A DNA stretch of 64,000 bases from Oidiodendron maius Zn (lineage: Eukaryota; Ascomycota; Leotiomycetes; Myxotrichaceae): the NCBI GenBank assembly GCA_000827325.1, contig KN832875.1, forward strand, positions 1,364,001-1,428,000, in the 5' to 3' direction. The notes below the pieces were generated by a model that saw only the letters and a list, made by a program, of their open reading frames with translations, ran no database searches and was not told where the DNA came from. Positions 1 through 10,890 of this stretch are shown piece after piece (the stretch's first letter is position 1; every line of letters starts with the position of its first letter). Position numbers and translations under genes: made by a program.

Positions 1-1032
1 ATCCAAATCATAACCGCTAAACGGCTAGTGCTTGTTGGGGGGACGTTATTCCTGACGTACCACTCGAAGCCGCAGCGAGTATCAAGAGTCATCTTATGGA
101 GGTCTGGGACTGTACGCCAACTATGTGCGGCTATCACAGGCCTTAATTTTGCAGGTGTGCATGCCCCGTCGTCGAATGGGTCTTCCGCCAGCCCCATAGT
201 TCATCGCCGGAAATCAGCGTATCAAGAAGAAGCTTCTCTAGCCGCCAACCTGGCTGTAAGTGCTGCATCTAGAAGGAGACCAGATGCCCCAGGTGTCCGT
301 TTCACTTTCATATTATACGAAAATCAGCGAAGATGGGTCGGGATAGGCTGGACAACATCTTTGTTTCCATACGAGAGATCAGCGTGGACTGATGAGCACC
401 TAAACTCGGCTCCATCGAAAGATACCTTTGAATTACCTGATGTAGAAAATGGGCTTGCTAGATGGCGATGGGTTCAGGGAAGTAAGTGGCTTGTTGAAGG
501 AGCAGGCGAATTTGATGAGGGCGGCTCAAAGCCCAAGTCGGGTTCCGGTGGCGGGCAGGGCTGGATATATTATGATAATAAGGTTTGGATTACTTCTTCC
601 GTTGTATGCAAAATCCTTTACGCTAACTTCTGATAGTGGAAAGATGGGCGCCGTGGCCAAGATGGGTGGGGAAAGTATACGAGAAGGAGAAAATGGTATA
701 GAGACGCCGAACTGGTCGAAATATCTCCCAGCACTGAAATCACGCCCTCACCGACACCTACAATCAACTCCAGCCCAGAACCCACACCAGCTCCTAACCC
801 TACGTCCGAACCCGCGCATGAATATGCAGAGAGTGTCAGAAGCTTTGACAGCACGAAGAGCGTGAAGAGCACGCACAGCAAAAGCTCGGGTTTTAGACCC
901 GAAAGTTTGAAGCGAAGCTCTTTGAAGAGTCGAACAAACAGCTTCACTACAGAAAGCGATGAGGAGAGGCCTCCTCGACCACGACATACAGATTGGGGAA
1001 TTGGTGATGACGCCCGGATGGGCCTAGAGTAA
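1..1032 (+). CDS. Dysferlin-domain peroxin (Pex24p/Pex30 or Mug65-like), 3' part
   Basis: The gene enters from the left edge already open, so its start is outside the window. I read two exons, 1-582 and 637-1032, around a 54-bp intron (GTTTGG...GATAG, CTAAC branch site at 623). The beginning resembles a membrane segment and linker of the Pex24p family. Next comes a split dysferlin domain: the N-terminal half has RRWVGIGWT and the FPYERSAWTDE stretch, and the C-terminal half has GWIYYDNK joined across the intron to WKDGRRGQDGWGKYTRRRKW. A Ser/Thr/Pro-rich tail ends in DDARMGLE. Yeast relatives (Pex28-32) sit in ER and peroxisome membranes and control peroxisome number and contact sites; a role here is inferred from family. 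The join is strongly supported because the split restores the dysferlin W/R pattern. Whether it is Pex30-type or Mug65-type cannot be decided from this part. Confidence 0.85.
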
Positions 1033-1262
1033 ACCAAGTCTGCAATCTATATCAAGAATACACTGATCTGCCCAGCTTGGCCTTTAAATTTCAATTGTTA
1101 CAATTCCATGGCAATAGACTATGACTGCTATGTGCCATCTGCTCCCGAACAAGCTCCATGCCAGAATCCGCTTTCCGCAAAATGCAGTATCTATCATTCC
1201 TTACGCCCATTTTAGTATGTACACCGCAATCCCGTTGAGTTGCCACTCCGACCACATAAACC

Positions 1263-2208
1263 TTATGCCCCCCTACTAGAGAAGATCTCCATAAGTCCAA
1301 AACAGCCGTAAAACAACGCCAAGGGGTATGCCACCAGCCCTCTCATTGCCCGCATCCTGCCCACCGCACAAAACATGGCCGAGCTGCTATAAGTGCACCA
1401 AATAATTGCCGAACTCGTCAGTACGTAGCCTAGCATCCCATCCATTGGAATCACGATCCCCACCAAGCTTGTAAGAACGAGCGGTAAGAGGCAGTAACCA
1501 AGAACTGAGGCGCTGCGCGGGAATGTAAGAGTAGAAGATAGGTGTGAGGAACCGGCACTCGGCGAGTGGTCGTGAAGGGCGGCTGCTGAGGAGGGATCAG
1601 AGGCATTGGGTGCAGGTGACATGAGAGCCAGTATCCAGTGGAGCGAGGTGGTGCCTAGGAGAGCAAGGCCGTAGATATATCCGAAATGGACTTTCCCCGA
1701 TAACAAAAGGAAGGTTCCAAAGAGGAGGAAGAAGAGAACGGGTCCTGCAAGATCAGAATCATCCATAATATGTTGGTCTATTTGCGCGAGGGGGTTGAGC
1801 ACTGCTAAAGTCTGTGGCATGGCACGATGGTCAGCATGTCTTCGCGTTTTTGAGTAGGATCGCAAAGACCTTGGTCTGGATATGCGCGAAATTAACACCC
1901 AACTCCTCCAGCAGCGGCGGTTCCCCATCATATCCTTCTGTGCCAAATGCTGCCAACCATCCTGTTCTTAGCCCTCCTTGCTCACCCATACGCCCACTCA
2001 CTCCAGACGGGCCAGCGAACCCAGAATTAAAGCCTCCCACCCCTGGGTAGGCTGGGCTGGGTGCCGATGCCGAATAGCCGTATGATGCTTGCTGAGGTGT
2101 CTCGTGTCCTGATACAGCATTGGATCCATATGATGAAGGGTAGAATTGAAGGTTTTGAGCTGAAGTGCCATAAGGCTGGTTAGGAGCTTGTTGAAAGAAT
2201 TGCGCCAT
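1263..2208 (-). CDS. YIP1: Yip1 family Golgi membrane protein
   Basis: Two exons, 2208-1870 and 1811-1263, give 295 residues; the 58-bp phase-0 intron has a weak donor (GTCTTTG) and a CACAG acceptor. The N-terminal ~95 residues are Gln/Pro/Ser/Tyr/Gly-rich and cytosolic in type. The Yip1 signature PPLLEELGVNFAHI then runs across the splice into TLAVLNP. About five hydrophobic segments follow, starting at AGPVLFFLLFGTFLLL and ending near ALFYGCFGLMEIF. Yip1 binds prenylated Rab GTPases of the Ypt1/Ypt31 type and is needed for ER-to-Golgi COPII vesicle formation. Length and domain order fit the family. It is divergent from PAM16, with 282 bp between the two start codons. Confidence in family and splice is high; the exact donor is the least certain point. 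Confidence 0.93.
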
Positions 2209-2356
2209 TTCAGTTAGCTGTAAAGAAGCCCAGTGTGTCAGGTCAGCTTCGAGACGGGCTGTTATTGAAAGAAAGACGGTAGGACTGTCGGAACATTAAA
2301 ACTGGAATAGGTGGCAGTGATCGATCGTTAGACGTGTTTTCTCGAAGTTGATAATG

Positions 2357-2372
2357 GCCTTATATATAAGGC
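2357..2372. promoter_or_regulatory. 16-bp perfect palindrome with TATA-like core
   Basis: The sequence GCCTTATATATAAGGC is its own reverse complement. It lies in the 282-bp divergent promoter of YIP1 and PAM16, about 120 bp upstream of the PAM16 start. It could be a TATA element usable in both directions or a site for a dimeric factor. Only the symmetry is seen; function is inferred. Confidence 0.4.
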
Positions 2373-2490
2373 GTCAATAATTTGCGCTAACTCCTTGCGC
2401 AAAGTCCAGGTGCAGGCGAAAAAAAGTGTCAAGCATACAACATCTAACTCTGGTATCGGAAACCGTCATTCTTTCGCCCATCACAGCAGC

Positions 2491-2980
2491 ATGGTATGTT
2501 ACATTTACCCCAAAGCTTTCCTCCACGATATGCAGTTCCCAATTGCTTACGTCCAGGCTACAGGCGCATCGAATAATAACAAAAGTCGTTATAACCGGCA
2601 CCCGAGTAGTCGGACGGGCCTTCGCGGAAGCATACAAGCAAGCCAGCGCGTCCTCGCAATATGCCAAAGCTCAGGCCAAGAGCAATCCCGGAGGAGTGAG
2701 CAGACTCGCCACTAACGGGCTGACGCTCGAAGAAGCCTGCAAGATCCTCAATGTGAAGCCGCCGCAAAACGGCAAGGCGAATTTGGAGGATGTGACGGAA
2801 AGGTTTAAGAAGCTATTCGATGTCAATGATCCGAAGAAGGGAGGGAGCTTTTACCTGCAGAGCAAAATTCTACGAGCAAGGGAGAGAATAGAGGCTGAAG
2901 TGCGCCAGGCGGAAGAGAAGGCGAGCAGGGAAGCGGAACTGAAGGAAGGCTGGAAACCGAAGGTTTATAAGGATCGGTAG
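2491..2980 (+). CDS. PAM16: Pam16/Tim16, subunit of the mitochondrial presequence translocase motor
   Basis: Exon 1 is the ATG alone (2491-2493); a 70-bp intron (GTATGT...CTACAG) leads to exon 2, 2564-2980, giving 139 residues. The product starts M-AHRIITKVVITGTRVVGRAF, the hallmark N-terminus of Pam16, followed by an Ala/Ser/Gln linker and a J-like domain (LTLEEACKILNV ... FKKLFDVNDPKKGGSFYLQSK). As expected for Pam16, the HPD motif of true J proteins is replaced (DPKK), so it binds Pam18/Tim14 and restrains its stimulation of mtHsp70 at the TIM23 channel in the inner membrane. The C-terminal helix and tail (WKPKVYKDR) complete the family length. Without the ATG-only exon the frame would have an unrelated N-terminus, so the splice decides the start. 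Confidence 0.95.
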
Positions 2981-4431
2981 CACTAAGCAAGGCGCATGGA
3001 GATGAAATTGATGATTGGTATAGCAGGTGGCATACTAATGGGTTAGTTGGAGGGTGGCCGCTAATAGCGTCTAGTTGAACAACTGGTCCGAGCACAGTCT
3101 CGAAATCTTCCCTCTGTATTCGACATAGCCAGGCGTTTTGGGGGCACAGTGTATATATCAGGGTATGGCCAACATTTGCATGGACCTTGGCGTCTAATCT
3201 GTACATGTACGATATAAGAGATGAGATGGGCATGAGACGTTAAGATTAGATTCTTTCTGGCAGTCAGAATGCATATTTCCAGCTTCTATCTGCTGTGTCT
3301 CTGTAATCATGCCAAAATTCTAGCATATACAATATAGATCAAGGAGGGTAGAGAGGGTGGTTAGGGCAGGTTAGAAGTGGAAATTTTGCACATAAGAAAT
3401 CAGAGCTCAACTTCTTCAGGATTGTATATCAGCCTAACATTCACCTCCACACTGTACTGTTTATTATACTATTTAAAATGAAGTTCAATCCGGTGCTTTG
3501 CACAGTGAGATTTCTACTGTATGACATTTAGCTATTCCCGTCGTCTCAAAAATGATACCTAGTTTCTGCGATTCGTCCTAACGGGCGGTTTTATGCTCGG
3601 GTTTTAATTGTACATGATATACTCAGGTAGGAGGCATCGAGAGTGATAAAATCAACCGGGGAAGAAATGTAAAAGGCCGGAGGGCATACAGGTCAGACGT
3701 AAGGCTGATACAACAACTGACTGATGACCGGGTGGAGGAGGGGTGAATTAGACGCTCTTGTGACTTGAGAAGTAGGCAACGAGCTTGCCAACTTTAACCA
3801 CTTTAAAAATAATTGGCACGAAATCTATACTCATAATCTTGGGTTGTTCAAGAAGCTTCGCCAAAAGATCTTTAGGCTCGATTCAGAGATTTAGGACCGT
3901 TTTGCAGGAGGAGTCGTAGCGATGACCTAGATCAGAGGATGACCCAGGGGAGCCTGCACTCTTAGCCCTAAGCATTCATGCCCCCAAAGCATAAAGAAAT
4001 GTATTTGCAGGTATTGCAAAGATCGCAAATATGGTAGGCAATATAGCACACAGTACCTATGCATCCTTCATGTTAAAGGATATCTGCCGCTCAAAAGCAG
4101 AGGTTGTGGACAGAAACCCGTCCCTTGACCGCTAGCACCAAAGATGGCTAGCGTCTGCTCAAGGGTATCTGGAGCCAAGGTAATTTTTATTTGCGGGGAC
4201 GCTCATTCTGTCATGGGCAGCCGCAGCTTCACCGGCGAACTTTCTTCGACCCCGAGATCGATCGCGCTTCGGGCACATTATCTTCGGTGTCGAGCCACGA
4301 TAGACTCCCCAGGTACTACATGACCAGCTTTATGGCCATTGCTGAGACTTGGGGACGTCAGTCGTACAAGTGACCACTCGATCAATTTGGAAACGACTTT
4401 GCCAGACGACAGAAAGGCAACTCAAACAGTC
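2981..4431. other. Intergenic region between PAM16 and the BTB-like gene
   Basis: About 1.45 kb with no frame I can assign to a gene. It is AT-rich and carries the PAM16 3' end and the presumed promoter and leader of the next gene. No tRNA fold, transposon end or repeat stood out. Confidence 0.5.
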
Positions 4432-6740
4432 ATGTCTCCTCCGAGCAATTCGCCCAAGGCAATGCAGCACAGCCGTGCAAGGCCATCCGTCCCGAAGGCT
4501 ATTGTGCCAGCTATCCCGCTACCCTATATCCAAAAGCGCAAGCAGCAAGAGGTCGCGCGGGAAAAGGCAAAGGAAGATGCGCCAGCAGCTCCGGTTATCG
4601 AACAGCAGTACTCTACGACGCCTCCACCAACCGTAGCAGAGCCCGCCGTTGCTAATGGTTCATCTGTGGGACATGATGACAATAAGCTCATGCAGGCCAG
4701 CAAGGAGACCAGCAAGGGAACCAGCAGCGCTCCCGAGCAAGTTCAGGCAGTGGTAAACTCCGTCGAAGGAGAGCCACGTGAGGTTGCCAGCAAGGAGTCT
4801 CTGGCCCAATCTGAAGAGAATATTCCTGGTACGATGAATTCTCTGTACTTTGAAATGAATTTTAAGCTAATTCCTTGACATCAGACAAGACTCTTGACAC
4901 GCATGTCTCTACTTCGACCTACCATATGCCTCCCGCGTTTGTGCCAGCAACTCAACTCCAATCGGGCGTGGCAACTGCTCATTCTGTCAAGCTCCCCCAG
5001 CAACAAAGCTTCAACAACGGACAGTCATTGCATCAGGCGCAGGCCAGTGTGGGAAGTGTAGTGTTTGGAGGCTACCCGGACTCAAGCAAGTCATCGCCTG
5101 CTCCGCCCCTTTCTTCAGGTAACCTCCCTCTGCATTCCTTCCTACAGCAGCCCCAAACTGGACGCCACGCCCCCCATCATTCAAATGGAAGCCATTCCCA
5201 GCAAGTCGCCAACGGCTTCTCCACGATGGCACCGCCTCCAGGTTATTACCCTCTCCGGCCAGAGAGTTTCAACAATCAGGCGTCTATAACAGAGAATCCT
5301 GCTCGTCGACAAATGATTGCATTTGGTCCTAGTGACGGAAACTCTCCATCTGCCACCCCATCAGGCTTTGACAGTCCACACTTCCCTCCATATGACCCCT
5401 CAACACCACATAGTTTCCACGGATCTCAGTCATCAGCGCCAAATGAACAAGAGAGCCACACCCCAGCATTCTACGGCCAGTACCCGACGGCTGTGATATC
5501 AAACGGAAGCAACGGCCATATTGATGAAGTACGTCTATATCAGCAGCCAAGGATGAAACCTCGTTCAGGTACGCCGAGTCTCGGGCCGCATCCCCTCAGC
5601 TATCCTATGGGCCCGCCGCCTCTTCAAGCCGATAACTTTGATGGCCTCTTGGCGTACCTGACAAGTCAGTTTGCCGATGCTGAATTAGCCGACTATGTTC
5701 TGGAGCTTCGCTACTCTGATGATCGTGCTCCACCAGTCCGTATTCCCGGCCATAATCTCTTGTTTGCCCGGAGCCCGTATCTAAAGGCCCTCATGAAAGG
5801 GCAAGCTCAAGTGAGCAACGGTCTATCCGTCAAACCTCTGTTCATCGAGTCCGACGATCGTTTCTTACGCTCTGATGGCTTCTGGATGGCCGCACAGAGA
5901 TTATATGGTGGGCCTCTTTTGGATCTGGGTACTGCAGCCGTTCAATACCTCCCGCCCAGTGCACGACAAACTGCGCCGATGCCAGGGACACCTGCTGATC
6001 GTTTCGATCTGGCTCTCGGCTATGCTGCGGCAGGTCATATCTTGCAAATTCCACCCGTCACTGCTCGAGGCATTGAGCTTGCCTGTATGACAGTTAATTG
6101 GGATACAATCGAAAAGGCCCTGGATTTTGCGTTAGATGGTGGCCTTGATTCACAATGGACTTATCGCATCCGGGCGCAAGGCCCATGCCCTAGCACGTAT
6201 GGCCCTGCCGCGAATATGCTCATCTACGCCGCTTTGAACTTCATCATAACTGCATTTCCCCCTGCCTTCGAGCTCGACACCTCTGTAGGAGTTCCGGCTT
6301 ACAACCACAGACTTCCGTTATTGCCACAAGAATGCTCGCCAGCTCAGAATCCAAGGCTGAGTTTTATCAAGTTTGGCGATCATCCTAGTGAGGATAGCGT
6401 CAAATCGGAACCTAGCTCCATTTTAGTCACACTTTCTAAGGTTTTGCTCAACCTGCCATTCCACCTCTTGAAATATGTTCTTGAGTCTCCTCGATTAGGA
6501 AATGTTGAAGGCTGGGCGAGTGAAACACTGAGACATAAGGCCATGCATTCCATTATCGAGGAGCGAGAGAGACGGAGACTTAAAATCCTTGCTAGCCCCT
6601 ACGTTCCACAAAAGACGGACGATCAGTACGAGGACACTGTACGCTGGCAAGAGGCTGTTGATCCCCATGGCGGGCTTGAGGGAGCTTCCACCTTGGTACG
6701 AACTTGGTTCGAAACCGGTCACCCAAATCCCAGCAATTAA
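4432..6740 (+). CDS. Conserved fungal protein with a BTB/POZ-like region
   Basis: Two exons, 4432-4828 and 4885-6740, with a 56-bp phase-1 intron (GTACGA...CATCAG) give about 750 residues. The first ~370 residues are low complexity (Pro, Ser, Gln, Asn, His). From about residue 380 a globular region begins: FDGLLAYLTSQFADAELADY, then LRYSDDRAPPVRIPGHNLLF and ARSPYLKALM. This fits the layout of a BTB/POZ core in which a ligand-exposed strand precedes PxHxxLxxRSxxF. More conserved helices follow to the C-terminus. Proteins of this build are common in filamentous ascomycetes and uncharacterised as far as I know. BTB domains mediate dimerisation or Cul3 binding, but I cannot assign either here. 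The start at 4432 (MSPPSNSP) was chosen over an upstream in-frame ATG at 4339 because the stretch between is not clearly protein-like. Confidence 0.8.
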
Positions 6741-7219
6741 TATTTCTTCAGCGAAGGATGATAGGCATAGGATGGACTTCTCTCTGTTTAATTACAGGTG
6801 CATTTGGCGTTGCATTTGGCGATTTTTTTGAGAATCAGCATCATGCCCTTTGCATATAAAGGGGAACGGGTTTGGCAGACTTCGAAGTCTCTCTTTTGGC
6901 CCTAATATTGAACTAAATGGCATTGCATTCCGAGCAATGCCTTCCTCTAATCCCTGTTCATTGCTAGATGAAGGGGGTGTTCAATCAAAAAGCAGCTAGT
7001 GATTGGCATTTCGTTGAAGCGATCACCTAGCACGTAGATAGTTCTTTAATACCATGCGAGGTCATTAATTTGATATCATATCTTGTGAACGCTACATGTA
7101 ACTTTGATATAAAAAACTCCTTCACTTCAGCCCTCTAGTCATTTGAGTTCTATTGTATCAAGTCATAAGCTTATTATGTAATATATACAACCGGGGCTGG
7201 CTAAGTATTCGCACAACAC
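6741..7219. other. Convergent intergenic region (3' ends)
   Basis: 479 bp between two convergent stop codons. It is AT-rich, as expected of paired 3' UTRs. No gene seen. Confidence 0.5.
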
Positions 7220-9596
7220 CTAATTTTGCGAAGGGTCAGCCATGAGGAGTCCAACGATAGTTCTTACAGCTCCAAGAGGCCCCTGCTGCTTAAGGAGCTG
7301 GGCGAATGATTCCGGTACTTTCGACAGGCTATTTCTATTATCTGATTCTTGCCCTATGATTGATATCAGCACACAGCTTCCTAGTGGAATAAAACGAGGG
7401 TATAGACGACTGACAGCTCTGCGGCAGCCTTACGCTGGCGGTAATGGAACTATCAACTTCTCCAGTCCAATCAAACTTAAGCCTCCACTCGATCCGTAAC
7501 TCCACTTTATCAGTTGCAAGTTCTATAGCCGTGCGCCCCATATGAGGCAACAACTGTCTACGTGTCCATTTTTGTTTCTTAAATTCCTTCTCATCTTGCG
7601 TATCCAATGGCTCTTCGTTATTATCCTCTGTGACTACGTGTCGACGTTTTCGTTTCTTCTTCTTTTGGAGACTTATTGCCCTTGCTTCTGGAGTCCCGAA
7701 TTCATTTTCAACTGTGCACCAAAATCGTGCCCTCAATACAGAAACCTCGACCCAACGGCCCATTGCCCAGCATATGAGGCCAACGTCCTTCGTTAATGTA
7801 CCGTCTTGAGAGAGCTCATCCCTCAGAAAATTGCCTAGTTCATTCTCGGCGTAAGGAGGTAATCTATCCATGTGAACCGAAGATATCGAGAGGAGAAAGG
7901 TGTCAACAATCATCGACATACGGGCCGTGAAGAGGCCTGAGAGGTGAGATGCAGTTATGAGATGTAGTTGCGATATTGACTGGGTTTCTTGGGATGATGA
8001 TTTGGATGCTTGAGGTTCTTGCGGTAAGAGCGTAATCGTCGAGGTATAGGTTAGTGGGCTAAAGGCCTGAAGATATGGCAGAGGGTTTTCGACGTCGATG
8101 GGTAAGTGTGATGGCGCCGGTTTGTCTAATGGGACTGACGCTCTTGACATACGTTTCCTCCGGGATGAAAATGGGAGAAATGATCCAATAGATATGAACG
8201 GGCTACTTTGAGTTGCATCCACTTTAGGACGTCCAGGAGCAGTTGATCGAACAAGGAGGCTTAATAGTTCCTCTGGGTTTGGGGGCACAGTGGGTGGTGA
8301 TCGTTTCAACTCGTAATGTCGTTGCAATCTTTCGTTTTCTTGATGCGCGAGAGCAACATCTGCTTGCAATTGCTCCAGCTCCTTTAGAAGATCATCACGA
8401 AGCTTCTTCCTAGGCGCATATAGATCTTCTGGTATCGAGAATCTTGCAGATTTCCGCCGGTTAGGCTTTTCAGGGTGGGCAGGCTCCGGTTCAGACTCGG
8501 CTCTTAGGTCAAGTTTTGAAGCCTTTGTCAATCTTGGATTACTCTGCAAATTACCTTTTGACGGAGACGACGGCAGTTTCTTTGCAAGATCTTTACTCCG
8601 TCTTTCTTTACTGCTTAGAATGTCATGTATCCCTGTTTGCGGTGTGGTTGAGATGGAGTCAGGAACTCCTGCTGCATTCAGGATTGGTGGTAATTCTAGC
8701 TCTTCATCTTGATCTAGGCGCATTCGAGATCTTGCCACAGGGGATGAGACGTGTGGGGAATTGTCCGCGGACGCAATCAACTGTCCACCAGAATGTTGAG
8801 TCTCCTCCGGCATATGTTCGGTTTTGCTCTGCAGCACAAGATTGCTTGGGATTACGTCGCGACTATATATCGGCAAGTTGGAGGTTATAGATACCGGTGG
8901 CTGTTCCAATTCTCGAATGTCCGCCTCACTAGTTCTTGGCAGCATGCTGGATGCTGGAGGTGACCTGCGCAGTCCTTTTCTCTCAAATGGATTAAAGTCT
9001 TCCTCCTGCTCCTGCATCTCTTGGGATCGCATTGGAGATCTCCTCAATCCTGCCCTTGGAAGTGGGTTGATGGCACCCTCAAAATCTTGCTCAGTAGGTG
9101 TAATTTCTCGAACAGAACTTAAAGCCCTCGGAGTCTGTTTCTTGGGTGAACGTGACATTCTCCTTGGCTTCGCCGAGAGTCCCACAGAGAGAGACCTTCG
9201 TGTGTTCGACTGTCCGGTAGCGAGTGTCGTCGTATCCTCTTCTGGAGTTTCATTCTCTACTGTAGTCGATCCTAAGGACTTATCTCCTTCTTCCCCAGAT
9301 CTGGCATCTTGCTGTTCAGTACTTGGACGGGCCCGGCTCAACGCCCTGACGAAGACATCATCAAGATTCCTTCCCCCTCTCCCTGCCCTGCTGCTCCCAG
9401 GAGACGACAGCCGATGCAGCAGCTGCGGATTGTGCCTTGCTATGCTTGCCTTCGTGGGCGAAGCAAAGGAAGGTCTATGCGGCATGGGTTTGGTGGCATC
9501 TTTGCGGACGGGTATTCGACTTGGGGATTCTGTCGCGTCAACCGACACCGATGTTTGTGGCGAGATTTTGCGCCGTTTGGATGGTGACGACTCCAT
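7220..9596 (-). CDS. Coiled-coil nuclear protein, possibly an inner-kinetochore (COMA-type) subunit
   Basis: Exons 9596-7415 and 7353-7220 give about 771 residues. The 61-bp phase-1 intron (GTCAGT...CATAG) turns a run-on end into a sensible C-terminus (PQSW-QESDNRNSLSKVPESF ... LLMADPSQN). The first ~370 residues are disordered and basic, rich in SP and RRS. They include a twice-repeated NP[LF]xRxGLRRSP motif (coded at 9068-8958). A coiled coil follows (RKKLRDDLLKELEQLQADVA, then heptads), and then a globular C-terminal half with LTYTSTITLLP, LPPYAENELGNFL and FDWTGEVDSSI. Coiled coil plus alternating strand/helix C-terminus recalls the RWD-containing CENP-O/P proteins, and RRS-type motifs recall the MIND-binding tail of Ame1/CENP-U. 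Both are weak analogies, so function is a guess. A start at 9608 (four residues longer) is equally possible. It is divergent from the next gene. Confidence 0.75.
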
Positions 9597-9930
9597 TGAC
9601 AGAAACATAGACGGATTTCACCAGTCTGCCATCTTCTGGATGTTCGATTTCGCTTCCGAGAATCCTCAGGGCTCGTTGGAGTATGTCGTAGAGTGTTAGA
9701 GTTGAATTCTTTGTTTAGGTCGCGTAAGTTGGTCGCGATTCGAGGGGCCGAGGGGTTCATGATGGCCCCGGGTCGATCCGCCAAGCTAACAGTCATCGAT
9801 GATGATAGATGCATGTCGAAGAAAATCTTCACGATCAAGAGAGTAATCGCCGGGACCCGCCAATATTCTAATGATTTCTCGGTAGAACATTCCGAATTCT
9901 TTTCCTAGCATATATCTCTCGTACCTAGAA

Positions 9931-10695
9931 ATGGAGACAAGATTCTTCCCTCGCTCGGTCAAGTGCCTCATGCTCTCACGTCCCCCCTATTACCTTCAAC
10001 GACAGAATACCTCGAGCAGTGCAAAACCCTCTACTCAACAAGCCAATCCTATAGGAGATTATTATGCCTCCCTCCTCGAAGCTCCAACCCCAAGAATCAA
10101 AAGCAAGCCGCCCACCACCGCCTCTTCCCTCTCTCTGCCGACCACGACCACCACGACGAGCTCGGCAAAGGGCTCTACTAACGACTCTAGACCTGCGATT
10201 ATATTTTCCTCACGATTGTCATCACCTCTAGAACGAAGATCTGACATCCAGCGCAAAAGCACGTTGGTAGCCGGCGTCTGGGTGCCGCCTCGTCCCGAGG
10301 AACCTGACAACTGCTGCATGAGCGGATGTGTGAATTGTGTTTGGGATCAATACCGGGACGAGATGGAAGAATATGTTATGAAACGCAGAGAAGCCGACTA
10401 TGCGATGAAGAAGGAGAGCTCCTTAGAAGGGGCAAGGAAGAAAAGGCGACGAGAAGATACAGGTATGGGTGGGAGCACAGGCCGAGAACTTGATATTGTA
10501 CAGGCAGAGAAAGGCGTCATGAATACTATAGATAATGACGGCGGAGGAAGTGAAGGACTTTGGGGGAAATCATTGGATTCTGATCTCCTGGGAGAAGATA
10601 TGTTTAAGAATATACCAGTTGGCATCAGGGAATTTATGAAACAGGAGAAAAGGTTAAAGGAGAAGCATGCTAGAGAGGGTACTGCTGGCGCATAG
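9931..10695 (+). CDS. Oxidoreductase-like domain protein (UPF0651/OXLD1 type), probably mitochondrial
   Basis: A single exon of 254 residues. The N-terminus (METRFFPRSVKCLMLSRPPY) is basic and lacks acidic residues after position 2, as in a mitochondrial presequence. A Ser/Thr/Pro linker follows. The conserved core is VWVPPRPEEPDNCCMSGCVN followed by CVWDQYRDEMEEY; the C-C-x3-C-x2-C cysteine cluster is the mark of the oxidoreductase-like family (Pfam Oxidored-like). After it comes a charged tail with a nuclear-signal-like RKKRRRED and the conserved end VGIREFMKQEKRLK. Yeast YPL107W and human OXLD1 are relatives; their biochemical role is poorly known, with mitochondrial location reported. A start at the internal Met (residue 14) is possible. 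It is convergent with DPM3, 195 bp away. Confidence 0.85.
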   Translation: METRFFPRSVKCLMLSRPPYYLQRQNTSSSAKPSTQQANPIGDYYASLLEAPTPRIKSKPPTTASSLSLPTTTTTTSSAKGSTNDSRPAIIFSSRLSSPLERRSDIQRKSTLVAGVWVPPRPEEPDNCCMSGCVNCVWDQYRDEMEEYVMKRREADYAMKKESSLEGARKKRRREDTGMGGSTGRELDIVQAEKGVMNTIDNDGGGSEGLWGKSLDSDLLGEDMFKNIPVGIREFMKQEKRLKEKHAREGTAGA

Positions 10696-10890
10696 GATTG
10701 ATACTCCATACGCATAGACATGAGCCATGAATAGACGTAAGTCGCGGTTCCCCGCTGGCTATGTATCTTCACACATTATGCGGATTTGGTTAATATCCAC
10801 CTCAGTGAGGCGCATAGTTCGAGATGAGACAAGTATATTATTATGAGTCCGGTCCTGCTATCCCACAGTGCAGTACTTTATAGCACAGAA

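Noticed and set aside
8824-9699. 291-codon + strand frame opposite the coiled-coil protein gene
   Set aside because: It is the mirror of a real Ser/Arg-rich coding region, which lacks stops on the opposite strand; Leu/Ser-rich translation has no domain.
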